Origin: Xanthocytophaga agilis
GTDB lineage: Bacteria; Bacteroidota; Bacteroidia; Cytophagales; 172606-1
Assembly (NCBI RefSeq): GCF_030068605.1
Contig: NZ_JASJOU010000007.1
Span: 1-64,000 of the forward strand
Direction: 5' to 3'
Length of the DNA stretch: 64,000 nt
The position numbers and the translations under genes are program-made. How positions within the stretch are numbered: position 1 is the stretch's first letter; each line of letters opens with the position of its first letter. The notes below the pieces were generated by a model. It ran no database searches, was not told the DNA's origin, and saw only the letters and a list, made by a program, of their open reading frames with translations. Below, one piece after another: positions 1 through 8,865 of this stretch.

Positions 1-111
1 TCCGAAGACATTCAAAAGATTATGAGAAAACAACTAAAAGTGCACAAGCCTGGATTTTATGGGCTAACTGCCAAATTATTCTTAACCGTTTCTAAATTGT
101 TCACAATTTAA
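1..111 (+). CDS. C-terminal end of an unidentified protein (partial)
   Basis: Frame 1 is open from the first base to a TAA at 109-111 and gives 36 residues ending in LFLTVSKLFTI. No start is present, so the gene begins upstream of the window. The next gene starts 29 bases later on the same strand, which would fit co-transcription. The fragment is too short to assign a family, and it is called only because the frame is open to the window edge and the spacing is gene-like. Confidence 0.45.
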   Translation, partial: SEDIQKIMRKQLKVHKPGFYGLTAKLFLTVSKLFTI

Positions 112-140
112 TTTTTAAACATACTCTTAGCAAATACTCT

Positions 141-893
141 ATGAAACGCATTATTACTATTTTTATATTTTTAGTAATTCAAATACCCTCATTAGTTGCT
201 CAGCAGAATTTTTTTAATGTTCCCTCTTCCGAGATTACCCAAAAAGGAAAGCTATTGTATCAGGGACAAGTCAATATCACCAGTGAGGAAACAGAGATCA
301 ACAATACCTTTTCCTATGGACTGGGCAAAGATCTGGAAGTAGGCATTAATATATTTGAATTCACCTTTGATCCCAAGCACCATTTTCATTTTGAACACAA
401 CGATACACTCCCTAAATCACCTGTCTATCCGCTTGTACTGCTTAACATTCAAAAGGCATTTGAGCTGCTTCCTGACTTTCAGCTATCTATTGGTACGCAA
501 AATGGTTTAAATCCTGCCCGACATATGCACTGGGTCAATTATACGTATCTTAATCTGGCCTATGAAATTCCTGGCCTTGAAACGAGACTGGTAGCCGGAG
601 CTTATACATTCAATAAAGCTTTTGTAGGCGACTGGAGAGGGAATGAGGAAACATCTGCTGATAACAAGTGGGGAATTGGTTTCCAGGCAGGTATTCAACA
701 ACCTATCATAAAGGAAAAGCTACTCTTTACAGCCGATTTTCTCTCACATCGCCATAAATTAGGCGAAAGTGCCTGGGGATTGGCATATTACATAACAAAA
801 AGCTGGGTACTCTCGATGGGGTATCAACTTCCCAATCCGGGAAGTTTATCCAATAAAGGACTTATTTTTGAAATCACGCGTGTACCTGAGTAG
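141..893 (+). CDS. Secreted or outer-membrane protein of unknown function
   Basis: The 250-residue product starts with a clear Sec signal peptide (MKRIITIFIFLVIQIPSLVA, then QQ). The rest has many alternating hydrophobic/polar stretches rich in aromatic residues, Gly and Asn, for example FSYGLGKDLEVGINIFEF and WGLAYYITKSWVLSMGYQLP. That pattern is usual for small outer-membrane beta-barrels. I do not recognise a named family. ATG 141 is the start because the signal peptide follows directly. No regulatory site is evident. A weak 6-bp hairpin (ACTCAG and CTGAGT) lies just after the stop and may help termination. The barrel reading is inference from composition. Confidence 0.75.
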   Translation: MKRIITIFIFLVIQIPSLVAQQNFFNVPSSEITQKGKLLYQGQVNITSEETEINNTFSYGLGKDLEVGINIFEFTFDPKHHFHFEHNDTLPKSPVYPLVLLNIQKAFELLPDFQLSIGTQNGLNPARHMHWVNYTYLNLAYEIPGLETRLVAGAYTFNKAFVGDWRGNEETSADNKWGIGFQAGIQQPIIKEKLLFTADFLSHRHKLGESAWGLAYYITKSWVLSMGYQLPNPGSLSNKGLIFEITRVPE

Positions 894-1018
894 ACTATAT
901 ATTTACTCAGTGATGTTAATCTGAGTTAACCCTGCCTAAAGTATCACTGTTGAAAAAGTAAGGTATCATCTTTGTACCCCTCTGTGTACATTTTTTAAAC
1001 TAAAACGGATGCCTCTTT

Positions 1019-1777
1019 ATGAAAGAATATAACAAAATGTTGTGGTTAGTGTTGGGGATGGTTCTTCTAAATGCTTGTGGAGGTAAAAATACTTCATCCA
1101 ATGTAGAGTCACCAGGTGATGAGAAAACGGCAAAGGATAAAACCCTGAATACAGGAGCAGATATTCTGCAAAGCAAGACTCCGCTTAAAAAATTCAGCAC
1201 CTATCTGGATGGTTTCCACTTTTACAATGGCAATATAAATGCTCAGATGGAAGCACATCATTATGTAAGCCAGCTTAATGAAGATCTGTATCAGGCTATT
1301 ATTTTTGATGGCAATGATGAGAATGCCAAGATTATGGGAGTAGAATATATTATTACAGAAAAGCTTTTTAAAACATTACCCAAAGAAGAAAAGACACTTT
1401 GGCATTCGCATCATCATGAAGTAAAATCCGGATCACTTATAGCTCCGGGCATTCCGGATGTAGCAGAACACGAGTTAATGGAAAAGCTTGTCTCCACCTA
1501 TGGTAAAACAATCCACACCTGGCATACAGATCAGGAACGAACACTGCCTGTAGGCTCTCCTATGGTGATGATGGGCTTTACAAAAGAAGGACAGCTACAT
1601 CCGCAGTTACTTCAGGAACGGGACAAACGATTTGATATTTCCACAGATAAGATAAAAGCAAAAAGAGCAGACATCCCTATGCCACAAGTTGATCCGATGG
1701 CGAATGCATGGGAAAAAGGACAGGTAAGGCAATTTGTCATCAGCCACAAAGCAGACAGTGCCCAGCACAAACACTAG
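1019..1777 (+). CDS. DUF1264 (OBAP-like) lipoprotein
   Basis: The product has 252 residues. Residues 1-20 form a lipoprotein signal ending in LLNAC, with Cys20 as the lipidation site. Residues of about 45-235 match the DUF1264 family, related to plant oil-body-associated proteins. Recognisable blocks are MEAHHYVSQLNED, GVEYIITEKLFKTLP, WHSHHHEVKSG, APGIP and YGKTIHTWHTDQ. The His-rich blocks (HH and HSHHHE) are typical of the family and could bind metal, but no biochemical function is established. The protein is probably anchored to the outer or inner membrane facing the periplasm. The gene stands alone, with about 860 bp of repeat-rich DNA downstream. Confidence 0.85.
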   Translation: MKEYNKMLWLVLGMVLLNACGGKNTSSNVESPGDEKTAKDKTLNTGADILQSKTPLKKFSTYLDGFHFYNGNINAQMEAHHYVSQLNEDLYQAIIFDGNDENAKIMGVEYIITEKLFKTLPKEEKTLWHSHHHEVKSGSLIAPGIPDVAEHELMEKLVSTYGKTIHTWHTDQERTLPVGSPMVMMGFTKEGQLHPQLLQERDKRFDISTDKIKAKRADIPMPQVDPMANAWEKGQVRQFVISHKADSAQHKH

Positions 1778-1831
1778 AGCTGTACCCTGTTCCATAACTT
1801 TACTGGAAAAAGGGGCTATAAATATAAAGTC

Positions 1832-2030
1832 ACTGGCGTGGGTGTCCAACCGTACCCAATTTGAAACCAGTGCACGGCCAATGCTGTCAGCTTAAGAAAA
1901 TTTCTCTACTCTTTTTATTTCTTTTTTTGTCCTTCTGAAAGAAACTTTTGACAAATAGAGCCATGTTTGATTTCTGAGAAAATACTCTCCAAAAGGAAAG
2001 TCCACCGATAGTACCACACCTGTCTGGATA
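1832..2030 (+). repeat. Dispersed hairpin element, family B, degenerate copy 1
   Basis: It shares with the copy at 9.8-10.0 kb (read in reverse) an outer segment with GGCGTGGGTGTCC and TGTCAGCTTAAG, and then the core start GTCCTTCTGAAAGAAAC at 1929 followed by GACAAATAGAGCCATG. The second arm has decayed: after about position 2000 only traces such as GGAAAG remain. It is non-coding. The short open frames across it are compositional. Confidence 0.6.
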
Positions 2031-2032
2031 AA

Positions 2033-2302
2033 GGAGGGAAAGGTGGGATGATATGGGGGTAACAATGGGGGTAGCTTAACTGTCTGATAATCAGACGGGG
2101 TAAGAGGGGCGTCATTTTTTGACAAAAACTCTCCCCGGACAACAGAAATAGCGGGGTAGTAGGGCTATATATATACTTTCTTTTTATATTATATACTTAC
2201 TATTATATAGAGGAAATCCTACCCCTCTTACCCCGCCTCAATATCAGGCAGTTAAATTTACCCCAAATTCTACCCCTATCATACCCCACCTACCCCGCCA
2301 GT
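2033..2302. repeat. G-rich long inverted repeat
   Basis: The left arm (about 2033-2110) contains five G-tracts, including two GGGGG and two GGGG runs on the plus strand. The right arm (about 2217-2302) is the imperfect reverse complement with matching CCCC runs. The best-matched inner part pairs 2074-2110 with 2220-2256, sharing TTAACTGYCTGATA and GGGGTAAGAGGGG. The spacer is about 110 bp and very AT-rich. The arms could form a cruciform, and the G-tracts could form a G-quadruplex on either strand. No ORF of quality lies inside. Confidence 0.65.
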
Positions 2303-2641
2303 AAAAGAATGCTATTTCCGTTATTTAACTATCTGATTAATAGCATGTAAAAAGCCAAATCTCATCTGTAAAGCCTGTGCTCCCAATGAGATTGGAATAC
2401 TTTCTCTCAATAGATCAATACTGATAAATCAACTTAACATAGTGAAACGCACACCTGCAGGGCCATGCCTTACTAGATTAGCTGCTATCAGAAAAATACA
2501 CTTCTTACCTACAATCAGGCTCCTATTCAAATTCCTGATATCTTTTTACCTACCGTATCTATTTGGATACAACATAGCGACTTTTGACTACATCCTTCCT
2601 TTCCTCCCTGTATAGATTTGCATAAACAAAACAATAACATT
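2303..2641. other. Intergenic, nothing recognised
   Basis: This stretch leads to the NmrA-type gene at 2642. I see no TAnnTTTG box, hairpin or conserved small ORF in it. Confidence 0.5.
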
Positions 2642-3547
2642 ATGAACATCGTACTCACAGGCTCTCTTGGTAACATTGGTAAGCCACTCACAAAAACACT
2701 GATAGAAAAGGGACATTCCGTAACCGTTATAAGCAGTAATGCCAACCGCCAGAAAGATATTGAAGCACTAGGTGCATCGGCAGCAATTGGTAAAATGCAG
2801 GATGCCGATTTCCTGGCCCAAACTTTTCAAGGCGCAGATATCGTTTATCTCATGGAAACGATGGAAGCTGTAGGAGATATGTTTGACCAATCCATTGACT
2901 TTATAGGCGGCATCACCCAAATCGGTGAGAACTACAAAAAGGCTGTTGAACGCTCCGGAGTGAAGAGGGTAATCCACCTGAGCAGCATCGGCGCACATAC
3001 AGACAAGGGCAATGGCATTCTCTTGTTTCACCATAACGTCGAGCAACTTCTGCGGCAACTGCCAGACAATGTGTCTGTCAAGTTTATGCGTCCTGTAGGC
3101 TTCTATATCAACTTGTTTTCATTCATTCCGGTTATCAAGTCACAAGGTGCTATCATCTCCAACTACGGCGGTGAAAACAAAGAACCCTGGGTTTCGCCGA
3201 AAGATATTGCTGCGACTATAGCAGAAGAAGTAGATAAGCCATTTGCAAGCAAAACAGTGCACTATATTACCAGTGATATGGTATCACCTAATGAAATTGC
3301 CAAAGCACTTGGCAACGCTATCGGCAAACCTGATCTGAAATGGAAAGTTATTCCAAGTGAGCAACTCCTGAATAGCTGGCTGAGTATTGGCTTTAATGAA
3401 CAGGTCGCAAGAGGATTTGTGGAACTACAGGAAAATCAGGGCAACGGCAAACTGTATGAGGACTACAACCAGCACAAGCCAGCACTGGGTAAAATAAAAC
3501 TGAAAGACTTCGCTAAAGAATTTGCAGAAGCCTATAATCAGGAATAA
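2642..3547 (+). CDS. NmrA-family NAD(P)-binding reductase-like protein
   Basis: The product is an atypical short-chain dehydrogenase of the NmrA/NAD(P)H-binding type. The N-terminus MNIVLTGSLGNIGKPLT carries the Rossmann motif TGxxGxxG. The body has the family layout: GADIVYLMETM, then RVIHLSSIGAH, then a C-terminal substrate region. It is 301 residues with ATG 2642. A TTG at 2618 would add eight residues (MHKQNNNI), but the Rossmann strand begins right at ATG 2642, so this start is preferred. Proteins of this type act as quinone or aldehyde reductases or redox sensors in the cytosol, and the substrate cannot be told from sequence. An AraC regulator follows 236 bp downstream on the same strand and may control it. 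Confidence 0.82.
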   Translation: MNIVLTGSLGNIGKPLTKTLIEKGHSVTVISSNANRQKDIEALGASAAIGKMQDADFLAQTFQGADIVYLMETMEAVGDMFDQSIDFIGGITQIGENYKKAVERSGVKRVIHLSSIGAHTDKGNGILLFHHNVEQLLRQLPDNVSVKFMRPVGFYINLFSFIPVIKSQGAIISNYGGENKEPWVSPKDIAATIAEEVDKPFASKTVHYITSDMVSPNEIAKALGNAIGKPDLKWKVIPSEQLLNSWLSIGFNEQVARGFVELQENQGNGKLYEDYNQHKPALGKIKLKDFAKEFAEAYNQE

Positions 3548-3783
3548 ATACTGACAGGAACGTGTAGCCCAACAGGTGACCTGTGAATTTGATGTATATT
3601 TTCTCAGGAACCAAGCATAACTCTCTATTTGGCATCAGATTCTAAAAGAGGTAAATGGGAGTCAGAAGAATTGGATAATTTAGCATCTGATAACGAACTG
3701 ATTAACTTTCTTATGTATTCCCATTGATAACCTCTACCTTGTAAATGCTTCTAGTATTGATAATACACTAAAAAGGTAAGCGC

Positions 3784-4701
3784 ATGGCAAGCATTCAACG
3801 ATTAAAAACAATCTCTGAATTTCATCGCACCAGAGGACTAACTCCACCAGAGCACCCCCTGATCAGCATCGTGAATTATGCAGAAGTGCAAATGTTGCCG
3901 GAATACAACAATTGTCAATGGGTGTTTGATTTCTACTTTATCTCACTCAAAAAGAACATTGCCGGAAAGATCAGATACGGACAGCAGTCTTACGATTTCG
4001 ATGAGGGAGTGATGTTCTTCATCGGGCCAGGACAGGTATTTGGACTTGAACGGCCCACAGAAGCGCCATCCAATAAATCCGGCTGGATGTTACTCATACA
4101 CCCGGATTTTTTTTGGAACACTTCCCTTGCCAAAGAGATAAAAAAGTATGAATATTTCGGTTATGCCATCCATGAGGCCCTGTTTGTGTCTAAAAAGGAA
4201 GAAGATACGATGATTGGTATCATCAAAACCATTGAACAGGAATACCGCTCGAACATCGATAAGTTCAGCCAGAGAATCATTATCTCACAGATAGAGACAT
4301 TGCTCAATTACTCCGAACGATTTTATAACCGTCAATTCATTACCCGACAGCGTGCTGGCCACCAACTCCTAGATAAGTTAGAGGAGTTGTTTGTGGCCTA
4401 TTTCAAAGATACAGAGCCTTCTAACGGATTGCCTACAGTACAGTATTTCGCCGACCGACTGAATGTATCCCCCAAGTATCTGAGCAATATGTTGAAGGCA
4501 CTGACGGGCCAAACTGCACAGCAACTCATCCACGAGCAGCTAATTGAACTAGCTAAACAGAAGCTATCAATAACAAACCTCACCGTGAGTGAGATTGCCT
4601 ACGAATTGGGGTTTGAACATTCTCAATCTTTCAGTAAGCTGTTTAAGAGCAAAACAAATCTCTCTCCATTGGAATTCCGAAAATCGTTTCATCCAAATTA
4701 G
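3784..4701 (+). CDS. AraC-family transcriptional regulator
   Basis: This is a 305-residue cytosolic DNA-binding protein. Residues of about 40-160 form a cupin-like sensing domain (FDEGVMFFIGPGQVFGL). The last 100 residues hold two helix-turn-helix motifs of the AraC/XylS type: YFADRLNVSPKYLSNMLKAL, then VSEIAYELGFEHSQSFSKLF and the usual ending SPLEFRKSFH. The gene follows the NmrA-type reductase on the same strand and faces the DUF4267-cupin gene. Either neighbour could be its target; that is inference from position. The start at ATG 3784 has no competing upstream start. Confidence 0.9.
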   Translation: MASIQRLKTISEFHRTRGLTPPEHPLISIVNYAEVQMLPEYNNCQWVFDFYFISLKKNIAGKIRYGQQSYDFDEGVMFFIGPGQVFGLERPTEAPSNKSGWMLLIHPDFFWNTSLAKEIKKYEYFGYAIHEALFVSKKEEDTMIGIIKTIEQEYRSNIDKFSQRIIISQIETLLNYSERFYNRQFITRQRAGHQLLDKLEELFVAYFKDTEPSNGLPTVQYFADRLNVSPKYLSNMLKALTGQTAQQLIHEQLIELAKQKLSITNLTVSEIAYELGFEHSQSFSKLFKSKTNLSPLEFRKSFHPN

Positions 4702-4762
4702 CACAGTTGTATCATCCTATTACTTCTGCCTACATTTTCCAACCCTATGTTAGAGACAAGGT

Positions 4763-5662
4763 TTATTCCCTACAGTATGTAAGCTCCAATTCTTTCAAAC
4801 GCCCATTTTTAATTGCTCTTGCTGCAATATAATTAAACAAGGGTTCGGCTATTTTTTGAAGTCCAACCATTCGTGAGTTGTTTAAGTAAACGAATAAAGC
4901 AAGGTCAGATAATTTTGCAGGAACTCCCGATGCACTTGCAAAACCATCTTTCGCAAGCCCTTTTAGTATTAAAAGAGCATTTTCAAAGTTTTTATTGCCT
5001 GAGCTTATAGTCACTTTCACTAAACAGTCGGCAGTTGAAATGTTGTGAAAGTAGTGTTTCTCATTGGGCATTATTGTGACACTATCGCCTTGTTTCAACT
5101 GATATACCTGATTGTTTTGTCCAACTTCCAATGTTCCTTTGAGTACTTCAAAAGTCTCAGAGAAAAGTGTGTGGTAGTGCCAGGGCGTCTTTTCAGTTGG
5201 CACAATAGCATACTCAATCACACTTTCGCTATGTGTATCTGCTGATTGAATGATTTTAGCAAAACCATGGTATCCATTGCTTTGCTCCTTCTTATTTCTC
5301 AATAAAAGGATTCCGAATAAAAAACAAACAACAATGGCAGAAATATGGGGAATAGCTTGTGTTATGCCATTATACTCTTTAGTTAAGACGATAAGCATAT
5401 CCACAACCGGAATAATAGTGCCCAACAACAAAGTTATCGCCAATGCTTTTGTTTGTTTACTTACTAAAAAAGTACAAATGAGTAAACCTGAAAACAAGTC
5501 ACGTATTCCTTTGATATAGTGAAAGGAGTAGTCACCTTGTTCATTAAAATGTATTCCATATCCAAGTTCTGCTGTTTCTGGTGCTATCAGAAATCTTGCA
5601 CCAATGAAGATCATTCCTATACCTGTCAGGAAAGCGATTGCAAGAGAGAGTGTCTTTGTCAT
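4763..5662 (-). CDS. DUF4267-like membrane domain fused to a cupin
   Basis: The product is 299 residues with an unusual two-part layout. Residues 1-125 form four hydrophobic helices with the DUF4267 pattern: FLTGIGMIFIGARFLIAPE, YIKGIRDLFSGLL, LLLGTIIPVVDMLIVL, then a fourth helix ending in RNKKEQ. Residues of about 150-225 form a cupin barrel with metal-type motifs WHYHTLFSETFEVLKGTLEV and GDSVTIMPNEKHYFHN. Residues 226-299 are helical and unassigned. The cupin probably faces the cytosol after an even number of helices (inference). The gene converges on the AraC gene, with 61 bp between the stops. Substrate and function are unknown; the cupin could bind a small ligand or metal at the membrane. 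Confidence 0.78.
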   Translation of the reverse strand: MTKTLSLAIAFLTGIGMIFIGARFLIAPETAELGYGIHFNEQGDYSFHYIKGIRDLFSGLLICTFLVSKQTKALAITLLLGTIIPVVDMLIVLTKEYNGITQAIPHISAIVVCFLFGILLLRNKKEQSNGYHGFAKIIQSADTHSESVIEYAIVPTEKTPWHYHTLFSETFEVLKGTLEVGQNNQVYQLKQGDSVTIMPNEKHYFHNISTADCLVKVTISSGNKNFENALLILKGLAKDGFASASGVPAKLSDLALFVYLNNSRMVGLQKIAEPLFNYIAARAIKNGRLKELELTYCRE

Positions 5663-6067
5663 AAAAGTTTTGTTTAAAATTTATGACACAAAGTTCTATA
5701 GCCACCCCATGAAACTTATGCACCTGAGTTAATAAATCATTTGCGGTTAAAAATTCTTTTGGGAATATATCATCGAGTGGTGCATTTGCGTCTGAACAAC
5801 ATGGTAGACAAGTCAGAAGGCAATACAATACACAAGCCAAATTCTGGAAATTCACTTTTATCTTTTACTATCTGCGGTTGTTTACAGATAATCTATAGGC
5901 CAGCTTCACTCCCTTATTCAAACATTTGGCTCCCAAAATCCTACGACTCATCCTCCATCACAAATCCATATGCTAAAAAAGTCAGTTGTATACCTGTCTT
6001 CACAAAACTATTCAGGAGACAGTTGTACACATTTTTAAAACTATTCAAAAACACAAACCGTATTCGT
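5663..6067. other. Intergenic region between divergent genes, no gene recognised
   Basis: The region separates the minus-strand DUF4267-cupin gene and the plus-strand fasciclin gene. Both strands have open stretches: the fasciclin frame is open back to 5741, and a minus frame runs 5855 to 5544. Neither has gene-like features that hold across its length. No perfect TAnnTTTG box was found. Both promoters are expected here. Confidence 0.5.
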
Positions 6068-7099
6068 ATGAAAATGATTTTTTTGCCATTCAGAACTGTT
6101 CTGATGATTGCATCTTTAACCTTATTTGTAATGAGCTGTAAAGATGATGATGACGATGACAATACTTCAGACGGGCAAACTGTTTTACAGATTGCTGTAG
6201 CCAACAATGATTTTGATGTATTGGAAGCAGCTGCCCTGAAAGCAGGTTCCAGTATAACCAATGTTCTTTCTTCTTCATCCAAGATTACTGTTTTTGCGCC
6301 TACTGACGCCGCCTTTATTTCTTATCTTGGCGCTACAAATGAGGCCGATGCGATTACCCGTGTAAATGCTTTGACATCAGCACAGGCAGCAGACTTACTA
6401 AGCTATCATGTGTTAAACAGCGAAATTAAAGCGGCAGCGGTGCCAGCAGGCCCTAATGCAGAAGTAACTACACTGCGTTCAGGTGCAAATAACAAAGCTT
6501 ATGTGACAAAATCAGGCAGTACCGTTTCGATAAACGGAGCTACTGTTACTACTGCTGATGTACAGGCAACCAATGGGGTTATCCATATCATTAATCAGGT
6601 TCTCTATCCACCAGCAGGAAATCTGGTTGAGACAGCCTCAGCCAATACAAATTTTGAATTGCTGGTTGCGGCAGTAAGTAAAGCAGGTCTGGCAGAAGCT
6701 TTAAGCGGAAGCAATCCTCTAACGGTATTTGCCCCAACAGATTCGGCACTTTTAGCTACTCTACGTGCAGTATTAGGCAACCCTAATCTGACAGAAGCTG
6801 ATGCCAAAGCAGCGATTCCTACCCTGACAGATACATCAGAACCGCTCAATGTACCTACACTGAAAAATATTCTTCTATACCATGTAGTGAGTGGTAGAAA
6901 CTATTCTGCCCAGTTAACTGCCGGAGCAGTGCCTACATTGCTTACCAATAACTCTGTTACAGTCGCCTTACCTTCCGGTGGTGTTACAGTAACAGGTAGT
7001 GGCAATGGCGGGTCGGCTGCCAAGGTAGTGATGGCTAATATCACAACAACGAATGGTGTAATCCATGTGATCGACCGGGTATTACTCCCTGCTCAGTAA
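6068..7099 (+). CDS. Two-domain fasciclin (FAS1) lipoprotein
   Basis: The product is 343 residues from ATG 6068. The frame is open upstream, but a lipoprotein signal (FLPFRT, then LTLFVMSC, Cys24) starts only at this ATG. An acidic linker (KDDDDDDN) follows. Two FAS1 domains follow, about residues 36-180 and 183-343. Each carries the family marks VFAPTDAAF or VFAPTDSAL, a YHV motif (LLSYHVLNSE and LLYHVVSGR), and the ending NGVIHIINQVLYP or NGVIHVIDRVLLP. FAS1 domains mediate adhesion and carbohydrate or protein contacts, so this is probably a surface or periplasmic adhesion-type lipoprotein. The gene is monocistronic and is followed 40 bp later by a repeat element. Confidence 0.9.
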   Translation: MKMIFLPFRTVLMIASLTLFVMSCKDDDDDDNTSDGQTVLQIAVANNDFDVLEAAALKAGSSITNVLSSSSKITVFAPTDAAFISYLGATNEADAITRVNALTSAQAADLLSYHVLNSEIKAAAVPAGPNAEVTTLRSGANNKAYVTKSGSTVSINGATVTTADVQATNGVIHIINQVLYPPAGNLVETASANTNFELLVAAVSKAGLAEALSGSNPLTVFAPTDSALLATLRAVLGNPNLTEADAKAAIPTLTDTSEPLNVPTLKNILLYHVVSGRNYSAQLTAGAVPTLLTNNSVTVALPSGGVTVTGSGNGGSAAKVVMANITTTNGVIHVIDRVLLPAQ

Positions 7100-7139
7100 T
7101 CTATAGATAAGGGTTGACAAACATCCGATATTTAAAATA

Positions 7140-7523
7140 ACATGAGTCATCTCAAATTTTGAGTAAAAGGGTGTCATTGAGAAAATAATAAGAATGTTAC
7201 AAAGAGAGCAAAGATATCTTCAATCGTGGAAGGTAGTGTAGGTGCGTTGGCAATCCTTTTCCCGCGAGGTTGGCCTTTGGCCTGCGGGTGGAAGGATCAG
7301 GAAAAGGTGCCCTTTTTTGCTCACGCACAAATCTGGCTCACCAAATTCTCATTTGGTGCCCTGTTTTTTGGGCAAGCAAAAAATGAAGGAGCTACAAGAA
7401 GAGTGATGAAAGGGGCAATAAACAAACGCTGGAAGAGAGATTGCTTAAAAATTAACCCAAGCCTATATTTTCAAAAACATAGGCTTGGGTTTTACTCTCA
7501 TCCAAATTCGGGATCACTCATGT
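7140..7523. repeat. MITE-like element, family A, copy 1
   Basis: This is a 384 bp non-coding element with imperfect terminal inverted repeats: ACATGAGTCATCTCAAATTT at the left end, and at the right end the complement of ACATGAGTGATCCCGAATTT. It is clearly homologous end to end to the element at 54099-54480. Internal hairpins are CACCAAAT/ATTTGGTG (7339-7358) and AACCCAAGCCTAT/ATAGGCTTGGGTT near the right end; the latter is followed by TTTT and could terminate transcription of the fasciclin gene. A 103-codon frame across it has no protein-like character. No transposase is encoded. Confidence 0.8.
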
Positions 7524-7617
7524 TTCTCAAAAGTTAATCAAGAGAGACAACTACTCATAAGGTTTTCACCAGTTAAAATCTGATTCTCATGGAATGGGTT
7601 ATGCTTAAGATATACTC

Positions 7618-7625
7618 TACCTTTG
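7618..7625 (+). promoter_or_regulatory. Probable -7 promoter box (TACCTTTG)
   Basis: It matches the Bacteroidota -7 consensus TAnnTTTG exactly and lies 40 bp before the histidine-kinase ATG. No good -33 TTG is seen at the usual spacing, so the call rests on the -7 box and position. Confidence 0.45.
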
Positions 7626-7665
7626 TAAACTAACTTTCTCTTTACTCAAGAATCCAGGATGGATT

Positions 7666-8709
7666 ATGTTTTCACATCCGTACCGTTACCTGTTTATTCT
7701 TCTCATTGCTGTTTATTCTTATCTGAATACACTCTATGTAGAGGTATTCGTTTATTATCACATTCCCTTACAGCCTTGGGAGGCTCTGCTCACATTTGTC
7801 TTTATCGTTTTATGTATCTGGGAAGGCAATCGTTTGCTGGAAACTAAAGTAGAGACACTGCAAAACTGGCTAAAGGACATTGGCAAAAGGCAGATCCATC
7901 CTTTGCTCATACTGTTTGGAGGTAGCATTGTCATTACTACTCTATCAGTTAGTATACCGGTTGTTGTATTTGGGCATTATGAGTTTGATTACAACTGGCA
8001 GCAAATGCATATGCCTGTCAAACTAGCCTTTACGCTGGGATTCCGCATAAATTTATTTCTCAATACACTTAATGCCATTTTCTTCTTTCTCCGCCAGCAA
8101 CGGCAGGCTCAGCTGGAAGCAGAACGTCTCAAGAAAATAAGTATACAAGCCCAGTTTCAATCCCTGAAAAACCAGGTAAATCCACACTTTTTGTTTAACA
8201 ACCTGAATGTATTATCAACACTGGTCTTCAAAGACCCGGTTATTGCCTCTGAATTTATAGAAGAACTCGCCAGGGTCTACAGGTATGTCCTACAAAACTT
8301 TGAAAAGGAGCTAATCGAGCTTAGTACCGAACTAAACTTTATCAGATCTTACAGATACCTTCTCGACAAACGGTTTAACAGTAGTCTACATATTCAGATT
8401 AATGTGCCAGAACAGTACCAGCATCATTATATAGTTCCTCTGGCACTCCAGATGCTGATTGAGAATGCCATAAAACACAATATTGGCTCACGCAATCGAC
8501 CACTACATATTCGAATCTACGTGGATGAAAACCAGTTGCTGGTAGTAGAAAACAATCTGCAACCCAAACTGGAAAAAGAGCTATCTACTCAGATTGGCCT
8601 CGAAAACATTGCCCAACGGTATCAGTTTATTAGTCAGCAAACCATCACTATTCAGCAAGATTCCGAATCTTTTATCATTCGATTACCCTTGCTTGCTGTG
8701 TTTGACTAA
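7666..8709 (+). CDS. LytS/YehU-type membrane sensor histidine kinase
   Basis: The product is 347 residues. Four hydrophobic segments lie at about residues 8-30, 38-54, 79-103 and 118-142, followed by a short coiled coil (RQQRQAQLEAERLKK). The His_kinase domain (PF06580 type) has the phosphoacceptor motif NQVNPHFLFNNLN with His174. The HATPase part carries the N-box LQMLIENAIKHNI. The G-box is short and modified (QIGLENIAQRYQFI), which is normal for this class. It should autophosphorylate at the inner membrane and pass phosphate to the LytTR regulator encoded 156 bp downstream. The signal is unknown; there is no periplasmic domain of size, so membrane state or a lipid-soluble ligand is plausible. 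Confidence 0.93.
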   Translation: MFSHPYRYLFILLIAVYSYLNTLYVEVFVYYHIPLQPWEALLTFVFIVLCIWEGNRLLETKVETLQNWLKDIGKRQIHPLLILFGGSIVITTLSVSIPVVVFGHYEFDYNWQQMHMPVKLAFTLGFRINLFLNTLNAIFFFLRQQRQAQLEAERLKKISIQAQFQSLKNQVNPHFLFNNLNVLSTLVFKDPVIASEFIEELARVYRYVLQNFEKELIELSTELNFIRSYRYLLDKRFNSSLHIQINVPEQYQHHYIVPLALQMLIENAIKHNIGSRNRPLHIRIYVDENQLLVVENNLQPKLEKELSTQIGLENIAQRYQFISQQTITIQQDSESFIIRLPLLAVFD

Positions 8710-8865
8710 TTATTTGTCAATTATTTCAAACAACTTACAAAAAATCTGGTTTATCTAATTTATCTGGATATTCCTTATAGCTGATACAACTGAGGAGTGG
8801 AATGAGTATTACATGGCACAAAGGTTATTTTTACTGAATTATAACAAACTTTTTTCTTTCAACCT

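Noticed and set aside
3548-3783. Open stretch of about 39 codons with SDSKRGKWESEELDNLAS
   Set aside because: It looks protein-like and could be a gene remnant, but it has no start, no known family and is too short to call.
5544-5855. Minus-strand 103-codon frame with a lipoprotein-like start (LACVLYCLLTCLPCC)
   Set aside because: It overlaps the DUF4267-cupin gene start in another frame, and the sequence after the leader has no protein-like pattern.
5741-6067. Upstream extension of the fasciclin gene
   Set aside because: The frame is open, but it begins with a non-ATG codon and would bury the clear lipoprotein signal inside the protein.
7226-7537. 103-codon frame within the family A element, and a 73-codon minus frame in its second copy (54177-54398)
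   Set aside because: The two copies do not keep the same frame or protein, and the DNA is explained as a non-coding repeat with hairpins.
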